A stretch of DNA of 8,628 nt from Acidothermaceae bacterium (GTDB lineage: Bacteria > Actinomycetota > Actinomycetes > Acidothermales > Acidothermaceae). The DNA lies in contig JAICLV010000103.1 of NCBI GenBank assembly GCA_025925185.1, positions 1 to 8,628 on the forward strand, written 5' to 3'. Below the pieces are notes generated by a model. That model had not been told where the DNA came from and did not search any database. It saw only the letters and a list, made by a program, of their open reading frames with translations. Position 1 is the first letter of the stretch. The number at the start of each line of letters is the position of its first letter. The translations under genes and the position numbers were made by a program. Below, in pieces: positions 1-5,139 of this stretch.

Positions 1-4
1 CCCG

Positions 5-44
5 GACGACGCGGGCGCCGGCTGGCGCCGGCGCCCGCGTCGTC
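5..44 (-). terminator. Perfect 18-bp hairpin downstream of ssb, likely terminator
   Basis: Positions 5-22 (GACGACGCGGGCGCCGGC) are the exact reverse complement of 27-44, with a TGGC loop at 23-26. The hairpin begins 22 bases past the ssb stop codon in the direction of ssb transcription. Its position and very GC-rich stem suit an actinobacterial stem-loop terminator. Any U-tract would lie beyond the window edge, so the intrinsic type cannot be judged. It could also serve a convergent gene to the left. Confidence 0.65.
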
Positions 45-66
45 GACGTCCATCACGTCCAGCCGC

Positions 67-753
67 TCAACCGATGCCGAACCGCGGCCGACGCCGTCCT
101 CCGGCCGCCGCGCCAGCCAACTCCGGCGCTTCCCCGAGCTCGGCCTCGCCGCCGAGATTGCCGCCGAGATTGCCGTCGAGATTGCCGTCGAGATTGCCGT
201 CGAGATCGCCCGCACCACCGTCGTCGAGATCGTCGCCGTCACCGTCGGCGTCGGGCGGCTCGACGGCCGGCAGTGCGGCGTCGAACTCCTCGGACTCCGG
301 CCGTGGGCTCACCGGTTCGGCCTCGGTCGCTGCCTCGCCGGCGGGCACCGTGTCGAGCGGCGCCGTGTCGAGCGGGGCGGACGACGAGCTGCGCTCGACG
401 CGCTTGACGACCGCGGCCACGCGCGTCAAGTCGGGGCCGACCGCCAATGCGTCGATGTCGACCGTCTCCCGATGCTCACCGTTCCTGGCCTCGTAGCCGC
501 GCTTCATCAACCGGCCGTGAACGATCACGCTCTGGCCCTTCTTGAGCGACAACGCGACGTTCTCGGCGAGCCCACGCCAGCAGGTGACGCCGGTGAATAA
601 CGTCTCGCCGTCACGCCACTCACCGGCCGCGCGGTCGTACCGGCGCGGTGTCGACGCTACCCGGAAGCTGGCCATCGCCGGTCGGCCCTCGATGTCGATG
701 AGACGTGGATCGGCGACCAGATTGCCGACGACCGTCACGTACGTGTCAAGCAT
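67..753 (-). CDS. ssb: Single-stranded DNA-binding protein, SSBb-like, with long acidic linker and basic tail
   Basis: Predicted 228-residue protein with an OB-fold SSB domain at about residues 1-115. Recognisable pieces are YVTVVGNL, the FRVAS/RR strand followed by GEW, LFTGVTCWRGLAENV, KKGQSVIVHGR and AVGPDLTRV. This order resembles mycobacterial SSBb (Rv2478c type) more than the main replicative SSB. The protein should bind single-stranded DNA in replication, repair or recombination. Residues 120-218 form a low-complexity acidic, Ala/Gly/Asp-rich linker containing (D/G)GNL repeats. The C-terminus is GGRRRPRFGIG and lacks the acidic DDDIPF-like tip through which SSBs usually recruit partners. 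I chose the ATG at 753 because AAAGGGAG lies just upstream of it. An in-frame ATG at 780 would add nine residues and has no such site. The zinc-ribbon gene lies 115 bp upstream on the same strand, so co-transcription is possible. Confidence 0.92.
   Translation of the reverse strand: MLDTYVTVVGNLVADPRLIDIEGRPAMASFRVASTPRRYDRAAGEWRDGETLFTGVTCWRGLAENVALSLKKGQSVIVHGRLMKRGYEARNGEHRETVDIDALAVGPDLTRVAAVVKRVERSSSSAPLDTAPLDTVPAGEAATEAEPVSPRPESEEFDAALPAVEPPDADGDGDDLDDGGAGDLDGNLDGNLDGNLGGNLGGEAELGEAPELAGAAAGGRRRPRFGIG
154..210 (-). repeat. 12-bp tandem repeat in the ssb linker
   Basis: About 4.75 copies of a 12-bp unit, GAGATTGCCG(T/C)C on the plus strand, lie at 154-165, 166-177, 178-189, 190-201 and, degenerate and partial, 202-210. 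In the ssb frame they encode the (D/G)GNL tetrapeptide series at residues 182-201. The unit is a whole number of codons, so copy changes keep the frame. This looks like a coding minisatellite in a disordered linker. Confidence 0.9.
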
Positions 754-809
754 GTGTAGCTCCCTTTCGTAGTAAGGCATTGAAAGGAAGCTTGGTCGTC
801 GGCGAGAGC

Positions 810-824
810 CGCGCGTAGCGCGCG
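810..824. repeat. Short GC inverted repeat between the zinc-ribbon gene and ssb
   Basis: CGCGCG at 810-815 and CGCGCG at 819-824 flank TAG, giving a 6-bp stem with a 3-base loop. It lies 57-71 bases upstream of the ssb start and about 45 bases past the zinc-ribbon stop. It could be a weak terminator or attenuator between the two minus-strand genes. I found no convincing -10/-35 pair for ssb in 754-868. Confidence 0.35.
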
Positions 825-868
825 TCGTCCGGCTGTGAAAAGAGAATTGCGATGCTGTGGAGAACTAG

Positions 869-1039
869 CTAGTCGTCATCGACCGGGTACGGCTGGCCGC
901 AGCGAGCGCAGATCGTCGCGGTCGCGGAGTCGGGGACGGCCCCGCAGTTCGGGCACAGCAGCGACGCCCAGCACGCCGGGTCGCCGCCCTCGTCGATCGG
1001 ATCGGGGGCTGGCGGGGCAGGAGTGGTGTCGTCGTCCAT
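869..1039 (-). CDS. Small zinc-ribbon protein, function unknown
   Basis: Predicted 56-residue protein starting MDDDTTPAPPAPDP and ending in VDDD. The centre carries two Cys pairs, CPNCG (C29, C32) and CARCG (C44, C47), spaced as in a zinc ribbon or rubredoxin-like knuckle. C23 is an extra cysteine. The N-terminus is Pro/Asp-rich and probably disordered. The family cannot be named; small zinc-ribbon proteins of this kind are usually annotated as hypothetical. An in-frame TTG at 1075 would make a 68-residue form, but that TTG falls inside a likely -35 element. The ATG at 1039 lies eight bases after a TACGGT -10 box, so translation may start on a leaderless transcript, possibly at GTG 1042 instead. 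The gene is divergent from tRNA-Arg and upstream of ssb. Confidence 0.7.
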   Translation of the reverse strand: MDDDTTPAPPAPDPIDEGGDPACWASLLCPNCGAVPDSATATICARCGQPYPVDDD

Positions 1040-1047
1040 CACCTCCC

Positions 1048-1075
1048 ACCGTAGCGTTTCGCGGCTGATCGCCAA
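1048..1075 (-). promoter_or_regulatory. Promoter of the zinc-ribbon gene (leaderless)
   Basis: Read on the minus strand, TTGGCG (1075-1070) is followed after 16 bp by TACGGT (1053-1048), which fits the actinobacterial TANNNT -10 rule. The spacing puts the transcript start at or within a base or two of the ATG at 1039. The sequence between them (GGGAGGTG) contains an SD-like stretch too close to the ATG to be ideal. Confidence 0.5.
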
Positions 1076-1093
1076 GAGGCCGTGGCGTACCCT
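1065..1093 (+). promoter_or_regulatory. Candidate tRNA-Arg promoter
   Basis: TACCCT at 1088-1093 fits a TANNNT -10 box, with the weak -35 CTGATC at 1065-1070 spaced 17 bp upstream. Transcription would start near 1100, giving a short leader before the mature tRNA 5' end at 1114. The -35 shares DNA with the -35/spacer of the divergent zinc-ribbon promoter. Confidence 0.45.
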
Positions 1094-1113
1094 TGGACGG
1101 CGCGCGACCGCGG

Positions 1114-1187
1114 GCGCCCGTAGCTCAGTTGGATAGAGCCCCCGCCTTCTAAGCGGGTTGTCGCAGGTTCGAGTCCTGCCGGGCGCG
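1114..1187 (+). tRNA. tRNA-Arg (anticodon UCU)
   Basis: A complete 74-base cloverleaf can be folded by eye. The acceptor stem GCGCCCG (1114-1120) pairs with CGGGCGC (1180-1186), followed by discriminator G1187. The D stem is GCTC/GAGC (1123-1126/1136-1139). The anticodon stem CCCGC/GCGGG (1141-1145/1153-1157) encloses loop CTTCTAA with anticodon TCT. The variable loop has 5 bases. The T stem GCAGG/CCTGC encloses TTCGAGT. CCA is not encoded (CTC follows). It reads AGA, a rare codon in GC-rich genomes. No partial copy of its 3' end was seen elsewhere in the window, so there is no sign of an integrated element using it. Confidence 0.97.
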
Positions 1188-1235
1188 CTCTTGGCCTCAC
1201 GAGGTCCCGCCCGGGTTCGCTATCGCGAGCTGTGG

Positions 1236-2036
1236 CTAGGCGCGCGCCAGCCAGATTGACCCCGACGACCTGAACGCCGGCACGCCACGCGCCGCCAAGT
1301 ACGACCCCCACAAGAGCACGCGCAGACATGACGGCTCGATCAGCAGCGCCTGCACCAGGTAGACCTCGTTCCACGCCCGACCCTCGCGCAACCACCGCTG
1401 CGGATAGGTGAACGGCCAGTGAATGTCGTGAACGTGGACGACGACGCCAGGCTTGAGGCGCGGGACCACCTGCAGCAGCAGGAACACCACGTCGGACCCG
1501 GTCTTCACCACATGCGTGCTGTCGATGAACAGGACGTCACCGGCGTCGAGGTCCGTCAACGCCTCGAGGGGGACGTCCTGCACCGACCGCTCGACGATTG
1601 TCACCCGGTCGGCAGGACGTAGCAACGACCGAAGTCGCCGCGGGTACGGCTCCACGCAGATGAATGTCGTGTCCAGTCCATGCCGGTCGGCGCAGTCCAA
1701 CGCCACCGCCGTGGAGAACCCCGACCCGACCTCGACCACCTTGTGCGGCCGAAGATGGGCAAGCATCCCGTACAGCACGCCCGCGTCAGGTTGGCCGAAC
1801 ATGTTGTTTCCCGGCCGCCACCGCCACCCCGGGTCGCCGCCACCGGTCATCTCGGCCATCAAAGGCGCCAACTGGCCGGCCAACTCGCGCTGCGCCTGGT
1901 CGTTCAGGTCGATCCCGTACGGCTCGCAGACCGGCCGCGCCAAGTCACGCCGGCTGGGGATCGGGCTGTAATAGTGGCCCGGCTTCACGTAAAGCCCACG
2001 GTTGCGGACCCGCAACGCCGCTCGCTTCATCGACAT
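1236..2036 (-). CDS. Class I SAM-dependent methyltransferase (Methyltransf_24-like)
   Basis: Predicted 266-residue protein with a Rossmann methyltransferase core. SAM-binding motif I is VEVGSGFSTAVALD (101-114), the acidic end of the next strand is CVEP (127-130), and motif FIDSTHVVKTGSD (170-182) is followed by LKPGVVVHVHDIHWP (194-208), typical of Methyltransf_24-type enzymes. The N-terminal GHYYSPIPS (20-28) is a motif I associate with methyltransferases near glycan or secondary-metabolite genes. No transmembrane segment is evident, so it should be cytosolic. The methyl acceptor is not predictable, and no sugar or lipid biosynthesis gene is in view. The ATG at 2036 is chosen because AAGGGGG ends four bases before it; ATG 2030 is an alternative. 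The frame stays open to 2234, but that stretch has no family similarity I recognise. The gene stands alone and ends 48 bp from tRNA-Arg, convergently. Confidence 0.87.
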   Translation of the reverse strand: MSMKRAALRVRNRGLYVKPGHYYSPIPSRRDLARPVCEPYGIDLNDQAQRELAGQLAPLMAEMTGGGDPGWRWRPGNNMFGQPDAGVLYGMLAHLRPHKVVEVGSGFSTAVALDCADRHGLDTTFICVEPYPRRLRSLLRPADRVTIVERSVQDVPLEALTDLDAGDVLFIDSTHVVKTGSDVVFLLLQVVPRLKPGVVVHVHDIHWPFTYPQRWLREGRAWNEVYLVQALLIEPSCLRVLLWGSYLAARGVPAFRSSGSIWLARA

Positions 2037-2064
2037 CGTTCCCCCTTGCCGAAAAGTGCTGCAC

Positions 2065-2070
2065 ACAGTA
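2065..2070 (-). promoter_or_regulatory. Candidate -10 box of the methyltransferase gene
   Basis: TACTGT on the minus strand fits TANNNT and would place the transcript start near 2057, about 20 bases before the ATG, leaving room for the AAGGGGG ribosome-binding site. No TTGACA-like -35 is found at 17-18 bp, so the promoter may need an activator. The palindrome GCGATATCGC (2076-2085) lies directly upstream. Confidence 0.35.
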
Positions 2071-2106
2071 GGGCCGCGATATCGCAGCCCGATGCGGATC
2101 CACCGA

Positions 2107-2122
2107 CAATTCATCAGAATTG
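2107..2122. repeat. AT-rich inverted repeat CAATTC-ATCA-GAATTG, possible operator
   Basis: The perfect 6-bp arms with a 4-base spacer stand out as AT-rich in GC-rich DNA. The repeat sits 71-86 bases upstream of the methyltransferase start. Its size and position suit a binding site for a dimeric regulator, but no regulator gene is adjacent and the family cannot be named. Confidence 0.35.
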
Positions 2123-2232
2123 GCGAGGACGACGTGCGCTGCCGGGCGCACAGGCCCATTCGGACTTTTGATCGCTCGGTTGCGTTGCGATGGGCTGGCG
2201 CGCCAAGGAAATCGGCGTCGACCTTTTTCACC

Positions 2233-2265
2233 ACACCGCTTGTGCGGATGCCACCAGCGCGGTGT
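2233..2265 (-). terminator. Weak inverted repeat after the transporter gene
   Basis: ACACCGC (2233-2239) pairs with GCGGTGT (2259-2265) around a 19-base loop, starting 21 bases past the transporter stop. No U-run follows on the minus strand. It may be a weak terminator. Confidence 0.25.
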
Positions 2266-2286
2266 TCGAGGTTCTCGACCGTCGCG

Positions 2287-3120
2287 TCAGGCGCCGGCGG
2301 CGGTGACGATCGCGTCGGTCAAAAAGCCGAGCACGACGCCGACTACCAAACCCCAGGTGAGGAGCACCTTGCGGTCGAATTTCCGCCCGACCGCGAGCAA
2401 TTCCACGACGACGTAGAGGATCGAACCGGCTGCCAACGACAAAAACGCGATGGACACGGTGTCGTTGACCCACGACCGGCCCACCATCGTGCCAATGAAG
2501 GTCGGCCCACCGCCGATGAGGCCGAGCAGGCCTAGCGCCGGCCACGACGGTCGGTCCGCCTCACTTGCCAACGGGGCGACGATGCCAAAGCCCTCGGTGG
2601 CGTTGTGCAACGCGAATCCGATGACCAGCAGCGTCGCCAACGTCAGTTCGCCGCCTGCCGCCGATTGCCCAATCGCCAGCCCCTCGGAGAAGTTATGCAA
2701 CCCGATGCCGACCGCGATGAACAACGCCAACCGGCGGGCCGGCGTCCCGAGCAGGGGATGCACCCGCAATTCCGCCACGGCGGCGGCGCCCGGACCGAGG
2801 CTCACCTGCTTGCGTCGAAGCCGGACCGCCATCCATTTCTCGTAGCCGACAAGGCTCAACATGCCGGCGGCGAAACACCCGCCCATCACGACGCCGTTGC
2901 CGGTCGCGGAGGCGTAGCGGTTGTCGCTGAGCGCGCCGTCGATGGGCTCCCACGCGTGCTCGAGCACATCCCACAGCAAGAAGACGAGGATGCCGGTGGC
3001 GACACCGTTCAAGACTGTCTTCAGCGCCGGCATCGGGCGGCGCACCCGCCCGATCGGAAGCCCGAGAAAGATCGTCACTCCGGCGATCGCGCCGAGCAGG
3101 GCGATGCGGGCAGTGCTCAA
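2287..3120 (-). CDS. ZIP-family divalent metal transporter
   Basis: Predicted 277-residue integral membrane protein with about eight hydrophobic segments. Two ZIP signature helices carry the metal ligands: HNFSEGLAIG (142-151, TM4 position) and HNATEGFGI (172-180, TM5 position), with a further membrane Glu at 240. A basic loop (residues 99-104, RLRRKQ) sits between TM3 and TM4, where ZIP proteins have their variable loop. ZIP proteins bring Zn, Mn or Fe into the cytoplasm; the metal cannot be read from these motifs. I chose TTG at 3120 because AGAGAGG lies five bases upstream. GTG at 3153 would add 11 polar residues without a comparable site. The promoter upstream is overlapped by a DtxR/IdeR-like sequence, which suggests metal-dependent repression, with Fe or Mn more likely than Zn. 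The transporter stands alone, with no regulator or chaperone gene beside it. Confidence 0.88.
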   Translation of the reverse strand: MSTARIALLGAIAGVTIFLGLPIGRVRRPMPALKTVLNGVATGILVFLLWDVLEHAWEPIDGALSDNRYASATGNGVVMGGCFAAGMLSLVGYEKWMAVRLRRKQVSLGPGAAAVAELRVHPLLGTPARRLALFIAVGIGLHNFSEGLAIGQSAAGGELTLATLLVIGFALHNATEGFGIVAPLASEADRPSWPALGLLGLIGGGPTFIGTMVGRSWVNDTVSIAFLSLAAGSILYVVVELLAVGRKFDRKVLLTWGLVVGVVLGFLTDAIVTAAGA

Positions 3121-3184
3121 TGGAGCCTCTCTCAGGCCGGACGGCGTGTGCACGCGCGGCTGACGTCGACGCGCGATCAGCGAC

Positions 3185-3213
3185 AGATTAGGGCAGCCTT
3201 ACCGCCAGCGCAA
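3185..3213 (-). promoter_or_regulatory. Promoter of the ZIP transporter
   Basis: On the minus strand, TTGCGC (3213-3208) and TAATCT (3190-3185) are separated by exactly 17 bp (3191-3207), a good match to a housekeeping sigma promoter. The transcript would start near 3178, giving a leader of about 58 bases before TTG 3120. Confidence 0.6.
3188..3206. promoter_or_regulatory. Candidate DtxR/IdeR-like operator
   Basis: TTAGGGCAGCCTTACCGCC on the plus strand matches the IdeR/DtxR consensus TTAGGTTAGCCTAACCTAA at 13 of 19 positions by hand count, with the outer TTAGG and the central AGCCT intact and the right end poor. It covers the spacer and part of the -10 box of the transporter promoter, where repressor binding would block RNA polymerase. 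The match is imperfect and the call needs a motif score. Confidence 0.42.
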
Positions 3214-3217
3214 AAGC

Positions 3218-3248
3218 GAGGGACCGGCACCCCGGTGGCCGGCCCCTC
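3218..3248 (-). terminator. Hairpin with short U-tract, terminator of the secreted-protein operon
   Basis: GAGGGACCGGC (3218-3228) pairs with GCCGGCCCCTC (3238-3248) with one mismatch around a 9-base loop. Read on the minus strand, the stem is followed two bases later by TTTT (3215-3212). It lies 45 bases past the stop of the gene ending at 3293, and its tail overlaps the -35 box of the ZIP promoter, so one operon ends exactly where the next promoter begins. Confidence 0.6.
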
Positions 3249-3260
3249 ACTCCCCCTTGG

Positions 3261-3286
3261 CCCTGGCTTCGCGCGCGAAGCCAGGG
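3261..3286. repeat. Perfect 26-bp GC palindrome after the secreted-protein gene
   Basis: CCCTGGCTTCGCG (3261-3273) is immediately followed by its exact reverse complement (3274-3286), only six bases past the stop codon of the minus-strand gene. It can form a very stable hairpin once the central bases are looped out. It could be the first of two terminators, a 3'-end stabiliser of the mRNA, or a dispersed palindromic element. Confidence 0.7.
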
Positions 3287-3292
3287 AGTCTG

Positions 3293-4033
3293 TCAGCAGA
3301 TCAACCAGAAGCTGGCCGCCTTGTCGTTGTCCGCGCCTCCCACGTACGACGACGAGGAGCCCGGCGATTCACTCCACAGCAGTGAGTTGCTCGCGTCGTA
3401 GACGGTCACGTAGGCGTCGGTGTTGTTCACCCAAGACGACGTCTGGCCGGAAAACCCGTACGTGCCAAAGCTCTGATTGCCGCGATTGCCGCACGCGCTG
3501 AACTGCAGCATGCGTCCGCCGTCACCGCACGCGCCACTGCCGCCGCAGCTGTAGTGGTTGAAATCGATGTTTTGGTAGAAGCAGGTCCAGCCGGTCGTGC
3601 TGGTGTAGGGGCAGCCGAATCGGTATGACGTCGCCAGCGGCGCCAGTTGCGCCGCCGCGCCCGGACGGCCGGCGTCCGCAGGCCGTCGCGACTCGGCGCG
3701 GTCGGCACTGCCCGTCGGCAACGCCCCGGTGATCGGGTTGGCGAACACCATGATGACGTCGCCACCGCTGTAGGCGACCTCGTAAGGGCTGACCTGGGTG
3801 CCCCCATAGGCGTCGATCTGCGCGTCGATCTCCGCCTGTAGGCGATCGGCGGCCGGCCTCGGCAGCCCCGATTGGGCGACCCACGGGTTCGCCGGGCTCG
3901 ACGACGGTGACGCGGACGACGCTTGCGCGGCGAACGCCGACGTCCCGGTCGCGAGCAGCAGCGCCGTGGCGATAACGGCGAGGGCGGCCCTGGCGGAGAT
4001 CGCGGGCAACACGGTCTTGAGCCGAGCCTTCAT
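3293..4033 (-). CDS. Secreted peptidase-inhibitor I36-like (beta/gamma-crystallin-type) protein
   Basis: Predicted 246-residue exported protein. A Sec signal peptide is clear: basic start MKARLK, hydrophobic core to about residue 29, and AFA-A giving cleavage near 35/36. A Ser/Ala/Pro-rich linker follows, then a segment with GGTQVSPYEVAYSGGDVIMVF (78-98; conserved start GGTQVSP) seen in relatives. The C-terminal domain (about 138-246) has GWTCFYQNIDF, SSWVNNTDAYVTVYD and NDKAASF, the layout of family I36 inhibitors. Six cysteines (141, 151, 163, 169, 181, 246) could form three disulfides outside the cell. Family I36 includes a Streptomyces metalloproteinase inhibitor, but inhibition here is inference; a structural or cell-wall role is equally possible. 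ATG 4033 is preceded by GGAG at six bases. The gene starts 41 bp after the CU044_5270-like gene, with no promoter seen in the gap, so it is probably the third gene of the sigma operon. Confidence 0.78.
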   Translation of the reverse strand: MKARLKTVLPAISARAALAVIATALLLATGTSAFAAQASSASPSSSPANPWVAQSGLPRPAADRLQAEIDAQIDAYGGTQVSPYEVAYSGGDVIMVFANPITGALPTGSADRAESRRPADAGRPGAAAQLAPLATSYRFGCPYTSTTGWTCFYQNIDFNHYSCGGSGACGDGGRMLQFSACGNRGNQSFGTYGFSGQTSSWVNNTDAYVTVYDASNSLLWSESPGSSSSYVGGADNDKAASFWLIC

Positions 4034-4074
4034 CTACATCTCCGTTCTGTGGGCGGTGGTGGGCACGACTCGTT

Positions 4075-5139
4075 TCACAGCGGCGGTGGCAAACTCGAGT
4101 CGGATCGCACCAGACCGTCGCGCACGTAGATCACGTAGGAGATCACCGACGGGATTGGAACGCCGAGTTCCCCGGCGGACGTGGTCAAGATGTCCTCTGC
4201 GCCGAGCAACTCTCCCGTGGTTTGGTCGAACAGCAGCACATGCCTTGTCGGCAATCCTGAGGCGGCGCTGTCGAGCGCGACCGCCTGCACCACCCTGCCG
4301 AGTCGGTCGGCCGCGGTGCCCACACTGACGATCGACGGCTGGGCCGCGAGCACGCGCAACACCGCCGCTTGCAACGCGGGGCTCAGCGCCCGTTGCGCAC
4401 GCAAGTCCTTGACCGCGGTGACCAACTCCTCGGCCCTGGGAAGCGTGCCGCGCGGGTCAGCTCCGACCTCGGCGTCCAGCAACTGGTGCTCCAACACCGT
4501 CGGGTCGGTCGAGAGTTGCTCGGGGAATTGTTGGTTCACGCCACCTGTGTGCGTCTCGATCCGCCCACCGGTTAGTGGCAGGCCAGCGCGCAACCACGCG
4601 TCGGCCCCGGCCGCCGGCGCCGGCAGGTCGACGTGCGTGACCACCCGCTGCTCACCGTCGCCAATCCATTGCTCGACGACGGTCGGCATGCCGGCCGGCT
4701 GGGTGTTCGGGCCGGAACCGGCGAATGTCGACCACGACGCCGACTCCAGGTAGTACCACGAGCCCGCGCCGGCCAGCGGTTGCGCCTGCGCGGCGGCCGC
4801 GAGCTGGTCAAGCACCGACGCGGCTGGCGCGGGGTCGAGCGCGCGCGAGTAATCCAAGGGCTGCAGCGCGACGTAACGCCGTGTCGAGTCACCGCCGCCC
4901 GCCGCGATCGCCACCCCGGTGACGACGAGAGCAAGCACGACCACGGACGCGACCGCCGACCGCACCGTGCGCGGGTCACGCCGAACCGGACCCCGAACAC
5001 TCGGCCGCGCTCCTTCTTCGACCCGACGCGTCAGGTCCTGCCACATCCGCTCGATGGCGACGTCGTCAAGATCTTGCTCCTGTTGCGAAAGCGGATCGTG
5101 CGCGCTGAGCAAGGCGCGCACCGCTGCGACGTCGGTCAT
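4075..5139 (-). CDS. CU044_5270-like single-pass membrane protein, putative sigma-factor partner
   Basis: Predicted 354-residue protein. The N-terminal part (1-60) is charged and presumably cytoplasmic, with LDDVAIERMWQDLTRRV (24-40). One transmembrane helix spans about 61-81 (SAVASVVVLALVVTGVAIAA). The large C-terminal part (82-354) should be extracytoplasmic and contains SWYYLESAS and VVEQWIGDGEQRVV, features I associate with the CU044_5270 family. Proteins of this type are commonly encoded just downstream of ECF sigma factors in actinobacteria and are suspected anti-sigma factors or sensors. There is no recognisable HxxxCxxC zinc anti-sigma motif, so direct sigma binding is inference from context. 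ATG 5139 has GGGAGG five bases upstream and overlaps the sigma stop codon by four bases (ATGA), implying translational coupling. The secreted-protein gene follows 41 bp downstream. Confidence 0.82.
   Translation of the reverse strand: MTDVAAVRALLSAHDPLSQQEQDLDDVAIERMWQDLTRRVEEGARPSVRGPVRRDPRTVRSAVASVVVLALVVTGVAIAAGGGDSTRRYVALQPLDYSRALDPAPAASVLDQLAAAAQAQPLAGAGSWYYLESASWSTFAGSGPNTQPAGMPTVVEQWIGDGEQRVVTHVDLPAPAAGADAWLRAGLPLTGGRIETHTGGVNQQFPEQLSTDPTVLEHQLLDAEVGADPRGTLPRAEELVTAVKDLRAQRALSPALQAAVLRVLAAQPSIVSVGTAADRLGRVVQAVALDSAASGLPTRHVLLFDQTTGELLGAEDILTTSAGELGVPIPSVISYVIYVRDGLVRSDSSLPPPL

Larger units (their letters stand above)
2037..2286. other. 250-bp intergenic region upstream of the methyltransferase
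   Basis: No credible gene is seen here. The region holds a TACTGT -10 candidate on the minus strand (2070-2065), a 10-bp palindrome GCGATATCGC (2076-2085) and an inverted repeat CAATTC-ATCA-GAATTG (2107-2122). A 7-bp inverted repeat (2233-2239/2259-2265) lies downstream of the transporter stop. Confidence 0.5.

Noticed and set aside
74..496. 140-codon plus-strand reading frame opposite ssb
   Set aside because: It is low-complexity Ser/Pro/Ala/Arg sequence produced by antisense reading of the GC-rich ssb linker, with no domain and no ribosome-binding site.
754..780. Upstream ATG for ssb at 780 (adds MPYYERELH)
   Set aside because: The AAAGGGAG ribosome-binding site lies inside this stretch, directly ahead of ATG 753, and the SSB family begins at the YVTVVGNL strand.
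1040..1075. TTG start at 1075 for the zinc-ribbon gene
   Set aside because: The TTG forms part of a likely -35 box and a -10 box lies between it and the ATG at 1039, so the extra codons are probably promoter DNA.
1168..1187. Attachment site at the tRNA-Arg 3' end
   Set aside because: No duplicate of the tRNA 3' segment, integrase or phage gene was seen in the window.
2037..2234. N-terminal extension of the methyltransferase to 2234
   Set aside because: The stretch shows no methyltransferase similarity, and a good ribosome-binding site precedes ATG 2036.
2605..3501. 298-codon plus-strand reading frame opposite the transporter
   Set aside because: It is the antisense of a strongly supported ZIP gene and crosses the terminator/promoter region; the composition is Arg/Ala/Gln-rich with no recognisable domain.
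4604..4626. GC-rich palindromic stretch in the CU044_5270-like gene
   Set aside because: It lies within coding sequence and is explained by Ala/Gly/Pro codons; no regulatory placement.
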